NCBI RefSeq assembly: GCF_004752005.1 | Contig: NZ_CP038493.1 | Coordinates: 1,264,302 to 1,328,301 of the forward strand | Length of the DNA stretch: 64,000 nucleotides | Source of the DNA: Thalassotalea sp. HSM 43 | Lineage (GTDB): Bacteria; Pseudomonadota; Gammaproteobacteria; Enterobacterales; Alteromonadaceae | Direction: 5' to 3' | In this document: one piece after another, positions 9,086-17,855 of the stretch | Layout of the letters: the number at the start of each line of letters is the position of its first letter | How positions within the stretch are numbered: the first letter of the stretch is position 1 | Notes under the pieces: generated by a model | Databases searched by the model: none | Seen by the model: the letters and a program-made list of their open reading frames with translations, nothing else | What the model was told of the DNA's origin: nothing | Translations under genes and position numbers: made by a program

Positions 9086-9403
9086 TTATTTATTTTCTGC
9101 TGCTTCATCAGAAAGCTGACTTGATGATGACTCAACACGAGCCGTCGTTTCTGAAATAGTCACTGACGGTGTACCTTTTTCGGTACTGAATACTGAATCG
9201 ATATTGAAGTTAGCAACGGTTTCTTCGATGTTGTATGCTACTTCTTGCGCTACGGCATTGAATACTGATTCTGATTGTTGTGCCACTACATACTGTAAAT
9301 AGGTTTCTAGTGATACTTGCTCTGCATTTGCTGCACCTGGTGCCATCGCGGCCAATCCTAAAACGCTTGCAAATACTGCTGCTTTACTTGTTAAGTTTTT
9401 CAT
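9086..9403 (-). CDS. exported small protein leading the psp operon, unknown family
   Basis: 105 aa. A classical signal peptide with AxA cleavage (SVLGLAAMAPGAANA, then EQVSLETY) leaves an acidic mature protein of about 77 residues. The mature part has an amphipathic helical stretch (LQYVVAQQSESVFNAVAQEV) and a Ser/Thr/Glu-rich tail. I do not recognise the family. It is the first gene after the sigma-54 promoter at 9495-9511, has AGGAG before the ATG and lies 12 nt before pspA, so it should be induced together with PspA. A periplasmic envelope-stress role is inferred from context only. Confidence 0.75.
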   Translation of the reverse strand: MKNLTSKAAVFASVLGLAAMAPGAANAEQVSLETYLQYVVAQQSESVFNAVAQEVAYNIEETVANFNIDSVFSTEKGTPSVTISETTARVESSSSQLSDEAAENK

Positions 9404-9494
9404 CGTCTTCTCCTACACCCTTGCGGGTACTGATAATTATTAAGTGTGTTAAGTGCGTTTTATTATCGTTATTGGCCGCGTTTGTAATAACTAA

Positions 9495-9511
9495 TACAAA
9501 GCTTGTGCCAA
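9495..9511 (-). promoter_or_regulatory. sigma-54 (-24/-12) promoter of the psp operon
   Basis: On the minus strand TTGGCAC (-24, 9511-9505) and TTGTA (-12, 9499-9495) are separated by 5 nt. This is the exact spacing of the sigma-54 consensus TGGCAC-N5-TTGC; only the last C of the -12 element differs. The predicted start, near 9484, gives a leader of about 80 nt before the first gene. Sigma-54 control through PspF is the established mode for psp operons. Confidence 0.8.
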
Positions 9512-9606
9512 GTTTTTAAAAATTTTATAAGTACCTGTTTTTAAGGGGTTTTTATATATTTTAAATTTTTAACACGACAAATTAACAATTGATTAACAAT
9601 GCTACA

Positions 9607-9633
9607 GTTAGTGTTTTTGACTAACCGGTTAGT
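9607..9633. promoter_or_regulatory. putative activator (PspF-type) upstream sites
   Basis: Three alternating half-sites occur: GTTAGT (9607-9612), ACTAAC (9620-9625) and GTTAGT (9628-9633). The last two form a perfect 14-bp palindrome ACTAACCGGTTAGT (9620-9633). They lie about 120-150 bp upstream of the predicted psp start, a plausible distance for a bacterial enhancer-binding protein. Assignment to PspF is inference. Confidence 0.5.
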
Positions 9634-9815
9634 AATTTTGACCAAAAAATAAAAACAAATATAAATAGGCTAAAGAAAGCCATGCACATAGCTGCATGCC
9701 ATTGCCGGTTTAAGGTCGATTTAACGCTGGAATAAAGTTGATTTAAAAAGTACGAATGTACTAAAAATGATATGTAACGTATTGAAAAGTATATATTTAC
9801 AAGTGTGTCTTGGGC

Positions 9816-9911
9816 TTAAAGTTTTTCTGTCACAGCTAATGCTAGTGAGCACAGTACGGTTAATGCCCCAGGTAATAATAAAATAAAAAACAAGTGTGTC
9901 ATGCCAACCAT
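9816..9911 (-). CDS. 31-residue hydrophobic microprotein (candidate)
   Basis: An ATG-to-TAA ORF of 31 codons that starts MVGMTHLFFILLLPGALTV and continues LCSLALAVTEKL, a single transmembrane helix. AAAGGTG lies 5 nt before the ATG. It stands alone between the psp promoter region and the dusA terminator. No family is recognised. The case rests on the ribosome-binding site and a coherent hydrophobic helix, so it may be spurious. Confidence 0.4.
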   Translation of the reverse strand: MVGMTHLFFILLLPGALTVLCSLALAVTEKL

Positions 9912-9996
9912 TTTTACACCTTTTTCTCGTATATAAAGTTATTGAATATGGTTATTAGTCGCGACAAATAAGAAAAAGGTTTAAAAAAATGTTAAA

Positions 9997-10037
9997 AAAA
10001 TCCTGATTTCGGCAAATAAACCGCAAATCAGGATTTT
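9997..10037 (-). terminator. intrinsic terminator of dusA
   Basis: A 13-bp stem (9997-10009 with 10025-10037) closes a loop that can form a short inner CGG/CCG stem, and it runs into a long T-tract on the minus strand. It lies about 80 nt past the dusA stop codon. Confidence 0.85.
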
Positions 10038-10116
10038 ATAATGATAAATCGGTATGTTATCTAACGAAAAAGCTCGGCATGGCTTCTCCAGACTGTTTTT
10101 TCTAGACCAGGTTTGG

Positions 10117-11100
10117 CTAGGTAACGTCTTGCGCTACACCGGTTAACGCAAAGGCTTGCCTTAACACACTAGAATCTGCGCCTTCTTTACCTGCATTTTC
10201 ACTGAGGAAACGACGATATTTACGTGCGCCAGGTAAACCATTACATAAGCCAAGCATATGGCGCACGATATGCCACACTCTTGGGCCATGCTTTATCGCT
10301 TCATCAATATAGGCACACATTTGCTCAATCACTTGCTCACGTGATATTTGCGCATAGTCTTTAGCAAACACCTGTTGATCCGCAAGACTCAGCATATACG
10401 GGTTTTGATACACTTCGCGGCCAATCATCACACCATCTATATGCTGCAAATGTTGGTTACTTTCTGCTAATGTTTTGATGCCACCATTAATTGAAATGGC
10501 CAAGTGTTGAAAATCCTGCTTAATATCATAGACACGAGAATAGTCTAACGGCGGTATATCACGGTTTTGTTTCGGACTAAGCCCACTTAACCAAGCCTTA
10601 CGAGCATGCACAATAAAATGCTCACAGCCGGCTTTACTGACCAAATCAATAAAGCGATGTAAAAACTCATAACTGTCCATATCATCGATGCCAATACGCG
10701 ACTTTACCGTAACTGGCACCTTCACCGCATTTTGCATCGAGCTAACGCATTCGGCCACCAATTCAGGCTCGGCCATTAAACACGCACCAAATCGACCGTT
10801 TTGAACCCTATCGGAAGGACAACCTACATTGATATTAATGGCATCATAGCCATATTGCTCAGCCACCTTGGCGCATTCTGTCATCGCTTTGGGATCACTA
10901 CCACCAAGTTGCAACACAACAGGGTGCTCTTGCTGGTTGTAGCTTAAATAATCGCCTTTACCAAATAAAATGGCTCCTGTCGTCACCATCTCGGTATATA
11001 ACACCGTATGTTTGGATAACTGACGTAAAAAGTAACGACAGTGACGATCCGTCCAGTCGAGCATAGGTGCAACGGATAATTGTTCGGTAAATTCAGACAT
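10117..11100 (-). CDS. dusA: tRNA-dihydrouridine(20/20a) synthase
   Basis: 327 aa. DusA reduces U20/U20a in the tRNA D-loop using FMN and NADPH. The visible TIM-barrel FMN signatures are [10 protein letters not shown] at the N-terminus, QLGGSDP, and the Dus motif [12 protein letters not shown], which contains the catalytic Cys followed by GRFGACLM. The basic C-terminal helical domain ([19 protein letters not shown]) is characteristic of the DusA subgroup. It stands alone, flanked by its terminator downstream and about 200 bp of non-coding DNA upstream. Confidence 0.95.
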   Translation of the reverse strand: MSEFTEQLSVAPMLDWTDRHCRYFLRQLSKHTVLYTEMVTTGAILFGKGDYLSYNQQEHPVVLQLGGSDPKAMTECAKVAEQYGYDAININVGCPSDRVQNGRFGACLMAEPELVAECVSSMQNAVKVPVTVKSRIGIDDMDSYEFLHRFIDLVSKAGCEHFIVHARKAWLSGLSPKQNRDIPPLDYSRVYDIKQDFQHLAISINGGIKTLAESNQHLQHIDGVMIGREVYQNPYMLSLADQQVFAKDYAQISREQVIEQMCAYIDEAIKHGPRVWHIVRHMLGLCNGLPGARKYRRFLSENAGKEGADSSVLRQAFALTGVAQDVT

Positions 11101-11261
11101 TCATATGAGCCATTAAAAAATTCTGCCGCGGATTATAAAGTATAGCGATAGAGAAACAAAACCCTTGTCCGCGCTAACGGCATTATTATAAACCGTTAGC
11201 ACAGCAACACACGAGCAATACTCGGTAATTACGCATCACTAAGTAGCGGCAATCAACCATA

Positions 11262-11290
11262 ATGCATGCCTGATAACGTCAGACATGCAT
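11262..11290. repeat. imperfect stem-loop downstream of the glycosidase gene
   Basis: Arms ATGCATG (11262-11268) and CATGCAT (11284-11290) continue inward, after one C/A mismatch, as CTGA/TCAG around a 5-nt loop. It lies about 15 nt past the stop of the gene at 11304 but has no T-run, so it may stabilise the 3' end rather than terminate. A second small inverted repeat, GCTAACGG/CCGTTAGC, lies at 11173-11200. Confidence 0.4.
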
Positions 11291-11303
11291 ATATAGGCCG
11301 CAA

Positions 11304-14249
11304 TTACTTCGGCACAGGCAGTAAACGCAAATGATAAACATCGACCTGATTGCGGCTTCCATCTATACCACCCGCCTGGGTATAGGTTTGGTTATTTTGC
11401 AAATAACTCATATTGTAAAAATCAGAGATCCTCACTTGGTAATTGCCTTTGCCTAATTCAACCGAAACCGGAGTGGAGTATACCGGCTTGCTCGACGCGC
11501 TGATGTGCGGCATTTGGATGACACCCGATTGAATGACATTGCCCTGCTCGTCTTCTATTTGCAGCCATTTTACTCCAGCAGTAATACCCGTATTGGTTTT
11601 ATTATTTTCATTGCGATAGCTTAGTTGCAGCGCATAGTGACCTGCCTGTTCGACGGCAATGTCGCCAAACAACAATTGGTCATCGACATCGCCAAAGTCT
11701 TTAATGAACGCAGTATAGTCTTTACGGCTATAGGCTATGCTCGATTGCACTCGGCTATCATCGACATCGATGGTTATACCAGGTTGTACACATTGTACCT
11801 TGGCATTATGGGAAACAAGCCCGGAGTCGACGAATACCGCCTGTGCGCTGTAACACGATTGCCAGCGCATTGGTTGTGGGTCTTGCCAGCTCGATTCCCG
11901 CAAGCCTTTGGCAACAACAACACCATTTTTGATGATATTAAAAGCAATACCATCTTGCTGTCTGTCATCTAAAAATAGGCTGACATTATCGACATAGGTG
12001 CGCAGGCCAATGACCGGCTCTTTAGGCGCAAACACCTTGTTATCAAGCAAGGTAGGTAGCGCTTCTACATACGTCGCAGATGCAGTATTTTTCTTAGCAG
12101 TCGCTAATCGAATGCGCACTTCATTGTCGCTATCTAGCAACTGCTGTGTGCTGATATTGTTCGCCACGGGCTTGCCATTTAACTCGATAGACTCTAATTG
12201 ATAGACTCCATCGTTAGCGCGTTGCTGCGGTAATTCCATGGTGACATTGAGCGTACGTTGTTGCCATTGCAGATTAAACAAGGTTAATTGTTGGCTGTCA
12301 GCAAAATATTGCTCAACCAGTTGTGCGGTAAGGTAAGGCTTAAATTGCAGCTGCTGTTGCTCCTGCTGCACGCCAAATACATTGTGAATCACCATAGATA
12401 AATAACCGGCAACAGACCATAGTTGATACTTTGAATTGATCACAGGTCCAGATTTACTGACATCTTCGCGTTGCAAATAAATCGCCTGTCCGGTGAGCCA
12501 CTCAAGGTTTTCCATATTCGATAGATTCAGTGCCGCGCCACGAATTAAGGTATTGTAGCCAGCGTCCACGACTGCCGCATTATCGCCTTTTATCGCGGCG
12601 TTAACGCCATATGCGGTAACAAACGGCCAGATTGCGCGGTTGTGATAAATACGAATATCCGGTTGCTGTGGAAATATAACGGGTGCGCCCATAGGCCCAT
12701 GTGGATAGTTGGCAAGAATTTGCTGGCTCTGTTGTCCACTGGCGATACCGGTAATAATCGCCAGCGATTGACCTAACCAATCAAATTTTGGCATTGCTGT
12801 TTTATCAAAGTGACCGGCGGTCAAGCTTGAATACATACCGTATTCTTCAAGCCATAGCTTATCGTTTATCGCCTGTTTCAATTGCTCAGCCCAAGAACGA
12901 TAACGCTTGGCTAAATCGTTCTGTCCGTCTTTTTCGGCCAACTGACTGGCCAAAACAAGCGCTTGGTAATGCGCCGCATTGGTTGACACAGAGATCGACG
13001 TGGCCATATAGCTTAAGTCATCCTTGACCCAGTCAGCGTAGCTTTGCTCACGCCAATCAAGGAAAGATTGCTCTCCCATATACAGCCCCGTTTGCGCGTC
13101 AAAGGCAACAATACGATCATTTTCTAAGGTGTTAATTAGTGCGTTTAACGCAGTTTTTGCAAAAGCGCTTTGACTATCCTCGTCTAAACTTTGCAATGCC
13201 GCTTGTGCACCAAATGCCCACGTTACTCGGTCGGTACTGATTGGCCAACTACCACCACTGCCAGTATCTTGGATAATTTGTAAACCAGAGCTATCGCCTT
13301 TGGCGAATTCAGGTTTTTGTACGCCTTGGCGATACGGTGACAACTTATATTCCAATGAATTTTTTACCCGTTCAGGGTCAAGCAACGCCAATGACAAATG
13401 CGCCGCATAAGACAGGTCACGCGTCCAAACATAGTCCCATTTTTGCCCGGTCTTAAAACAATCGCATTTAATCGATTGACCAAAGTTATAGCTGCCATCA
13501 TTAATGTCGCTCACCGACAGTTTTTTCATCTCGTCAATCGCCAAAGCAAATAAACCGTCAAACGCGATAGAGCCGGTGCGAATATAAGGCTGCTTGGCGT
13601 CTTCTTTAAAGCCATTAATTTGTGGTACCGGGTCACGCAGCGATTGGTCGGTAGAGTGAACATAGGAGCGCAATCCGCTTTGACTTTGTTGTGCTGAAAT
13701 CACCACATGGCGAGATTGTTTATCATAGCTTTGAAACGTCAGTGATTGCTTATCGCTAAAATGTTGCAGATCACTTTCCAGCACAAGGTCTTTCACGCGA
13801 TTAATGGTAACGATTGGGCGATAAGATTGACGGGTATCCAAGGTAAAACGATACACGCCGGCTTTCTCGACCAACAACAAATCCGCTGATTCAGTTTGGT
13901 TTATCGCTAATGGATAATGGCGCTGTAAATTATCTTCGCGATTTAAGTCGACGACCGCATGTCGTCGATTAGCGATCATCAATTGGGTTTGCCAATCGGC
14001 GCTGGCAATTTTGTATTCATGAATACCTAATCCAACGGCAACCTCAACCTGATATAGACCATTCTTTGTCTGCTCAAACTTAGCGTCTGTACTCCAATTA
14101 TTGAAGCCACCACGGATATAATAGGCTGGCAAAACACGGCTCTGTTCGACATCGATAGTCTGTATCGTGCCTTTGTTGATAGGTCCCTGACAAGCGGCCA
14201 TGCCAAGGGCGGCGGCCAAAATCACTAAAGTGATTGATAATCTACGCAT
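11304..14249 (-). CDS. lipoprotein six-hairpin glycosidase (glucoamylase/debranching-like)
   Basis: 981 aa. A lipoprotein signal with a lipobox ends at Cys20 (GMAAC). Residues about 40-150 include YIRGGFNNWS, typical of starch/glycogen-binding CBM20/CBM48-like or pullulanase N-terminal modules. The central part (about 230-660) has the alpha/alpha-toroid look of glucoamylase-type enzymes: WDYVWTRDLSYAAH at 271, GSGGSWPISTDRVTW, IWPFVTAYG and NMENLEWLTGQAIYL. The last 200 residues look like a beta-sandwich carbohydrate-binding domain. I expect hydrolysis of an alpha-glucan or related oligosaccharide at the periplasmic face of an envelope membrane. The exact GH family is not assigned. No sugar transporter is adjacent and it is monocistronic. 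Confidence 0.6.
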   Translation of the reverse strand: MRRLSITLVILAAALGMAACQGPINKGTIQTIDVEQSRVLPAYYIRGGFNNWSTDAKFEQTKNGLYQVEVAVGLGIHEYKIASADWQTQLMIANRRHAVVDLNREDNLQRHYPLAINQTESADLLLVEKAGVYRFTLDTRQSYRPIVTINRVKDLVLESDLQHFSDKQSLTFQSYDKQSRHVVISAQQSQSGLRSYVHSTDQSLRDPVPQINGFKEDAKQPYIRTGSIAFDGLFALAIDEMKKLSVSDINDGSYNFGQSIKCDCFKTGQKWDYVWTRDLSYAAHLSLALLDPERVKNSLEYKLSPYRQGVQKPEFAKGDSSGLQIIQDTGSGGSWPISTDRVTWAFGAQAALQSLDEDSQSAFAKTALNALINTLENDRIVAFDAQTGLYMGEQSFLDWREQSYADWVKDDLSYMATSISVSTNAAHYQALVLASQLAEKDGQNDLAKRYRSWAEQLKQAINDKLWLEEYGMYSSLTAGHFDKTAMPKFDWLGQSLAIITGIASGQQSQQILANYPHGPMGAPVIFPQQPDIRIYHNRAIWPFVTAYGVNAAIKGDNAAVVDAGYNTLIRGAALNLSNMENLEWLTGQAIYLQREDVSKSGPVINSKYQLWSVAGYLSMVIHNVFGVQQEQQQLQFKPYLTAQLVEQYFADSQQLTLFNLQWQQRTLNVTMELPQQRANDGVYQLESIELNGKPVANNISTQQLLDSDNEVRIRLATAKKNTASATYVEALPTLLDNKVFAPKEPVIGLRTYVDNVSLFLDDRQQDGIAFNIIKNGVVVAKGLRESSWQDPQPMRWQSCYSAQAVFVDSGLVSHNAKVQCVQPGITIDVDDSRVQSSIAYSRKDYTAFIKDFGDVDDQLLFGDIAVEQAGHYALQLSYRNENNKTNTGITAGVKWLQIEDEQGNVIQSGVIQMPHISASSKPVYSTPVSVELGKGNYQVRISDFYNMSYLQNNQTYTQAGGIDGSRNQVDVYHLRLLPVPK

Positions 14250-14342
14250 TTACTACTCATTTTTACAGCGAGAACAATTGGCGGAAATTATAGTTCAAGG
14301 CAAATGAAAAGCGACAAAGAATGACCTTAGGGTAACAATTTT

Positions 14343-14354
14343 ATACATATGTAT
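14343..14354. promoter_or_regulatory. 12-bp palindrome upstream of zur
   Basis: The perfect palindrome ATACATATGTAT lies in the divergent interval between the glycosidase gene and zur, 82 nt before the zur start. It could be an operator or a chance AT-rich palindrome; it does not match the Zur box I know. Confidence 0.25.
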
Positions 14355-14435
14355 CTTAGCGGTTAATCCCCTATTGGCGGTACTGGCATCAAGACCAAGG
14401 TATGTTACACTAGGAACAGTTAACCCAGTCTAAAG

Positions 14436-14876
14436 ATGTATATGGATTCTACACAACTACTTGAACAGGCAAGAGAATATTGCAAAAAGAATGGAGCTCG
14501 CCTAACCCCGACTCGTGAGCAGGTATTTGTCTTACTGGCAAAAAATGATGGCGCAATTGGCGCATATGATTTATTGGAACAATTACAGCAAATTGATCCC
14601 GGTGCCAAACCTGCAACGGTTTATCGAGCTTTGGACTTTTTAGCCAGCCAAGGTTTTGTCCACAAAATAGAATCAATCAATGCGTTTTTGATGTGTGATC
14701 ATTTCAGCGAATGCAACCACCCAGTGCAATTGTTAATTTGCGACAACTGCAGTCGGGTCGAAGAAATCCAATCCAATAATCTAGATTTAGCACTCAGAGC
14801 AATGGCTGACGCCAGTGGCTTTACCATCAGTAAACAGGTGGTTGAAGCTCATGGCACGTGCAAACACTGTCAATAA
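14436..14876 (+). CDS. zur: Fur-family zinc uptake regulator Zur
   Basis: 146 aa. An N-terminal winged helix (GARLTPTREQVFVLLAK and PATVYRALDFLASQGFVHKIES, recognition helix) is followed by a dimerisation domain. That domain carries the structural-zinc cysteines CDNC and a C-terminal CKHC, plus the HFSECNH block typical of Zur rather than Fur. It represses zinc-import genes when Zn2+ is bound. ATG codons at 14436 and 14442 are both possible; neither has a strong Shine-Dalgarno. No zinc transporter genes lie in the window. It is convergent with the TIGR02922 gene, 12 nt apart. Confidence 0.88.
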   Translation: MYMDSTQLLEQAREYCKKNGARLTPTREQVFVLLAKNDGAIGAYDLLEQLQQIDPGAKPATVYRALDFLASQGFVHKIESINAFLMCDHFSECNHPVQLLICDNCSRVEEIQSNNLDLALRAMADASGFTISKQVVEAHGTCKHCQ

Positions 14877-14888
14877 GCTAGCTGTCTA

Positions 14889-15107
14889 TCAGGAACTGGC
14901 GTAAATAGGTCGATCGCCTAAAGAATTTCGCACATGGCAATTGCCATCGAGCACGGCGATAATGATTTTGTTGTCACGAAATGATTCTGGAAAAATGACC
15001 CGTTTGTCAGCTTCGATGCGCACATTGGTTAAAACATCGGAACATAAAGACACCATGTCATCTTGTTCATAATACAAAACAGTTACTGCATTAGTACCAC
15101 TTTCCAT
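14889..15107 (-). CDS. TIGR02922 family small protein
   Basis: 72 aa. The core (TVLYYEQDDMVSLCSDVLTNVRIEADKR then VIFPESFRDNKIIIAVLDG) matches the small family I remember as TIGR02922, known mainly from Colwellia and Shewanella relatives, with no known function. There are no transmembrane segments and it is likely cytosolic. The first ATG was used. It is monocistronic and supports the taxonomic placement. Confidence 0.75.
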   Translation of the reverse strand: MESGTNAVTVLYYEQDDMVSLCSDVLTNVRIEADKRVIFPESFRDNKIIIAVLDGNCHVRNSLGDRPIYASS

Positions 15108-15148
15108 AAGTGTATCCTTTTGATAATTATTAGCAATTACCGGGAAAG

Positions 15149-15172
15149 CAAAAAGGACAACAAGTCCTTTTG
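15149..15172 (-). terminator. intrinsic terminator of the dnaB-alr operon
   Basis: AAAAGGAC (15151-15158) pairs with GTCCTTTT (15164-15171) around a 5-nt loop, and T-runs follow on both strands. It lies about 85 nt beyond the alr stop on the minus strand. Confidence 0.75.
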
Positions 15173-15257
15173 AGGTAATGGATTAAGTAACTATAGTCAA
15201 AAACCGCTGATTGCTCAAAATTAAAGGGTCAGACTGGATGACGATGCAGGAGTCGTA

Positions 15258-16343
15258 TTAAAGAACGTCAATTTTGACGCGACGGGAAATATTACACAAT
15301 AACTCGTAAGCGATGGTTGTTGCATGATGAGCGACACGATTAACATTCAGATTTTTGCCCCATAACTCAACATAATCACCAATTTGGTCTTCGGCATTGC
15401 AGCCTAAATCAACGGTGATCATATCCATCGATACGCGACCTACTAATGGCACTTCTCGGCCATTAACCAATACCGGCGTGCCATTTGCAGCGTGACGCGG
15501 ATAACCATCACCGTAACCGATTGCCACCACACCAATACACGTGTCTTTTTCTACTTGCCAAGCAGCGCCATAACCTATGCTTTCTCCAGCTTTAACATGA
15601 CGAATGGCAATCAGGCTTGAATGCAAAGTCATTACCGGTTGCAAGTCAATTTGATGTGCCTGCTCACTAATACGTGGGTCGATACCATATAACATCAAAC
15701 CAGGGCGAACCCATTGATAATGACATTCTGGCCAAGCACAAATTGCCGCTGAGTTGGCTAAGGTTTTCTCACAATTGATATGACCGGTGAGTTGTTCAAA
15801 TAAGCGCTGTTGCTGCAAGGTTTGTTGATTGTTTAAATCATCGGCACAGGCAAGGTGGCTCATTAGACGAATATTTTTTTGCACATTTGGACATTGCTGC
15901 AAGGCTTGGTATATCTCGGCAAATTCTTGCGGTTCGATACCAAGTCGGTGCATGCCCGTATCAACTTTTAACCAAACCTGAATCGGCTCCTGCAATTGCG
16001 CTTGCTGCAACGCTTCAAGTTGTTGACGATTGTGGACAATGGTTTGCAAATTGTTGGCGGCAATAATCGGTAGGTGCTCGCTAGCAAAAAAGCCTTCGAG
16101 TAAGACGATGGGTTTGACCACACCACCTTGTCGTAATTCTAATGCTTCATCGATTCTGGCAACGCCAAAGGCATCAGCATGGGGTAACGCCTTGGCAATA
16201 CGCACTAGGCCATGGCCGTAGGCATTGGCTTTTAAAACCGCTAATACACGGCTTTGTGGTGCGATTTCTTGAATAACCTGATAGTTGTGCAACAAGGCAT
16301 CACGATCAATACTGGCAGTGGCTGTTTGTTGAAGCTTGAACAT
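15258..16343 (-). CDS. alr: alanine racemase (PLP-dependent)
   Basis: 361 aa from the ATG at 16343; an in-frame TTG directly before it is ignored. It makes D-alanine for peptidoglycan. The PLP-lysine signature is AVLKANAYGHG near residue 38, in an N-terminal TIM barrel. The C-terminal beta domain carries the catalytic Tyr in SIGYGAAW and the conserved GYGDGYPR. It begins 6 nt after the dnaB stop, the common gammaproteobacterial dnaB-alr arrangement, so the two are probably co-transcribed. Confidence 0.96.
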   Translation of the reverse strand: MFKLQQTATASIDRDALLHNYQVIQEIAPQSRVLAVLKANAYGHGLVRIAKALPHADAFGVARIDEALELRQGGVVKPIVLLEGFFASEHLPIIAANNLQTIVHNRQQLEALQQAQLQEPIQVWLKVDTGMHRLGIEPQEFAEIYQALQQCPNVQKNIRLMSHLACADDLNNQQTLQQQRLFEQLTGHINCEKTLANSAAICAWPECHYQWVRPGLMLYGIDPRISEQAHQIDLQPVMTLHSSLIAIRHVKAGESIGYGAAWQVEKDTCIGVVAIGYGDGYPRHAANGTPVLVNGREVPLVGRVSMDMITVDLGCNAEDQIGDYVELWGKNLNVNRVAHHATTIAYELLCNISRRVKIDVL

Positions 16344-16349
16344 CAATGA

Positions 16350-17753
16350 TTAATCTTCATCCATAATGCCGCCAGGGCCGGCGAAATTATCAAATCGAGA
16401 AAATTGACCTTGGAAGGTTACCCGCACACGACCGATTGGGCCATTACGTTGCTTACCTATGATGATTTCCGCGGTGCCCTTGTCTGCCGAATCATCGTTA
16501 TATACCTCATCACGATAAATAAACATGATCAAATCGGCATCCTGCTCGATTGAACCGGATTCACGCAAATCGGAGTTAACTGGGCGTTTATCCGAACGTT
16601 GCTCTAGTGAACGGTTAAGCTGTGATAGCGCGACAACAGGAATATTTAGCTCTTTCGCTAAGGCTTTTAATGAACGGGAAATTTCGGCGATTTCCAAGGT
16701 ACGGTTATCGCTAAATTGTGGTACTCGCATCAGTTGCAAGTAATCAATCATGATCATGGATAAACCACCATTATCACGAGCAACACGACGCGCACGAGAG
16801 CGCACTTCTGTTGGTGTCAAACCCGCGGCATCATCAACGAAGAGTTTACCTTTTTCAACCAACAAGCCCATGGTTGATGACAATCGAGCCCAATCTTCAT
16901 CATTAAGCTGGCCGGTACGAATTTTGGTTTGGTCGATGCGTCCCAGTGATGCCAACATACGCATCATGATTTGATCTGACGGCATTTCCAGTGAAAATAC
17001 CAATGCAGGTTTGTCTTGCATCATTGCCGCGCTTTCAACCAAGTTCATGGCAAATGTGGTTTTACCCATTGATGGACGTGCTGCGACGATAATCAAATCC
17101 GATGGCTGCATACCCGCGGTCATTTTATCAAGATCGGTAAAGCCTGTTGATACCCCAGTAACACCATCGTGCGGTTGGCCATAAAGCTTTTCAATCTTAT
17201 CGACCGTTTTTTCCATAATGGTGTGCACGCTTTCAGGGCCTTCGGATTTATTGGCGCGTTGCTCGGCAATAGCAAATACTTTACCCTCGGCAAAATCCAA
17301 TAACTCGGCACTGCTTCTGCCACTGGTGTCATAACTGGCATCGGCGATTTCATTGGCAACACTAATTAATTCACGAGTAACGGCACGCTCACGAACGATG
17401 TCTGCATAGGCAAGAATATTGGCTGCACTAGGGGTGTTCTTCATCATCTCTGCGAGATAAACAAAACCGCCTACGTCATCGATCTTTTTCTGATTCTCGA
17501 GATCTTCTGACAAGGTAATCAAATCGACTGGATTACCCTTCTCGATTAAGTCACCGATACTTTGATAAATAATACGATGGCCACGAGAATAAAAATCTTC
17601 GGCAACAACCCGCTCAGAAACATTATCCCAGGCGTTATTATCAAGCAGCAGTCCGCCCAAAACGGATTGCTCAGCCTCCATAGAATGAGGGGCAACTTTT
17701 AAAAGCTCGACTTGCTTATCTTTGGGCTGTTTGAATGCCTGTTTTTGCGCCAT
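16350..17753 (-). CDS. dnaB: replicative DNA helicase DnaB
   Basis: 467 aa, full length and without an intein. The N-terminal DnaB helical domain (PHSMEAEQSVLGGLLLDN) binds primase. The RecA-like C-terminal domain has Walker A ARPSMGKTT and Walker B MIMIDYLQLM, then the conserved SQLNRSLEQR and the arginine-finger region. It unwinds the replication fork as a hexamer. It is transcribed into alr, with about 100 bp upstream before the ycgB 3' end. Confidence 0.97.
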   Translation of the reverse strand: MAQKQAFKQPKDKQVELLKVAPHSMEAEQSVLGGLLLDNNAWDNVSERVVAEDFYSRGHRIIYQSIGDLIEKGNPVDLITLSEDLENQKKIDDVGGFVYLAEMMKNTPSAANILAYADIVRERAVTRELISVANEIADASYDTSGRSSAELLDFAEGKVFAIAEQRANKSEGPESVHTIMEKTVDKIEKLYGQPHDGVTGVSTGFTDLDKMTAGMQPSDLIIVAARPSMGKTTFAMNLVESAAMMQDKPALVFSLEMPSDQIMMRMLASLGRIDQTKIRTGQLNDEDWARLSSTMGLLVEKGKLFVDDAAGLTPTEVRSRARRVARDNGGLSMIMIDYLQLMRVPQFSDNRTLEIAEISRSLKALAKELNIPVVALSQLNRSLEQRSDKRPVNSDLRESGSIEQDADLIMFIYRDEVYNDDSADKGTAEIIIGKQRNGPIGRVRVTFQGQFSRFDNFAGPGGIMDED

Positions 17754-17855
17754 GGGTGTTCAAATCCTGTACAGCTGAAGTTTTTACAAAGGTAGCTGTC
17801 CAATTTAAGCGATCTGAGGCCAAATTTGAAGTTAAAAATAATATATTTAGTGTGA

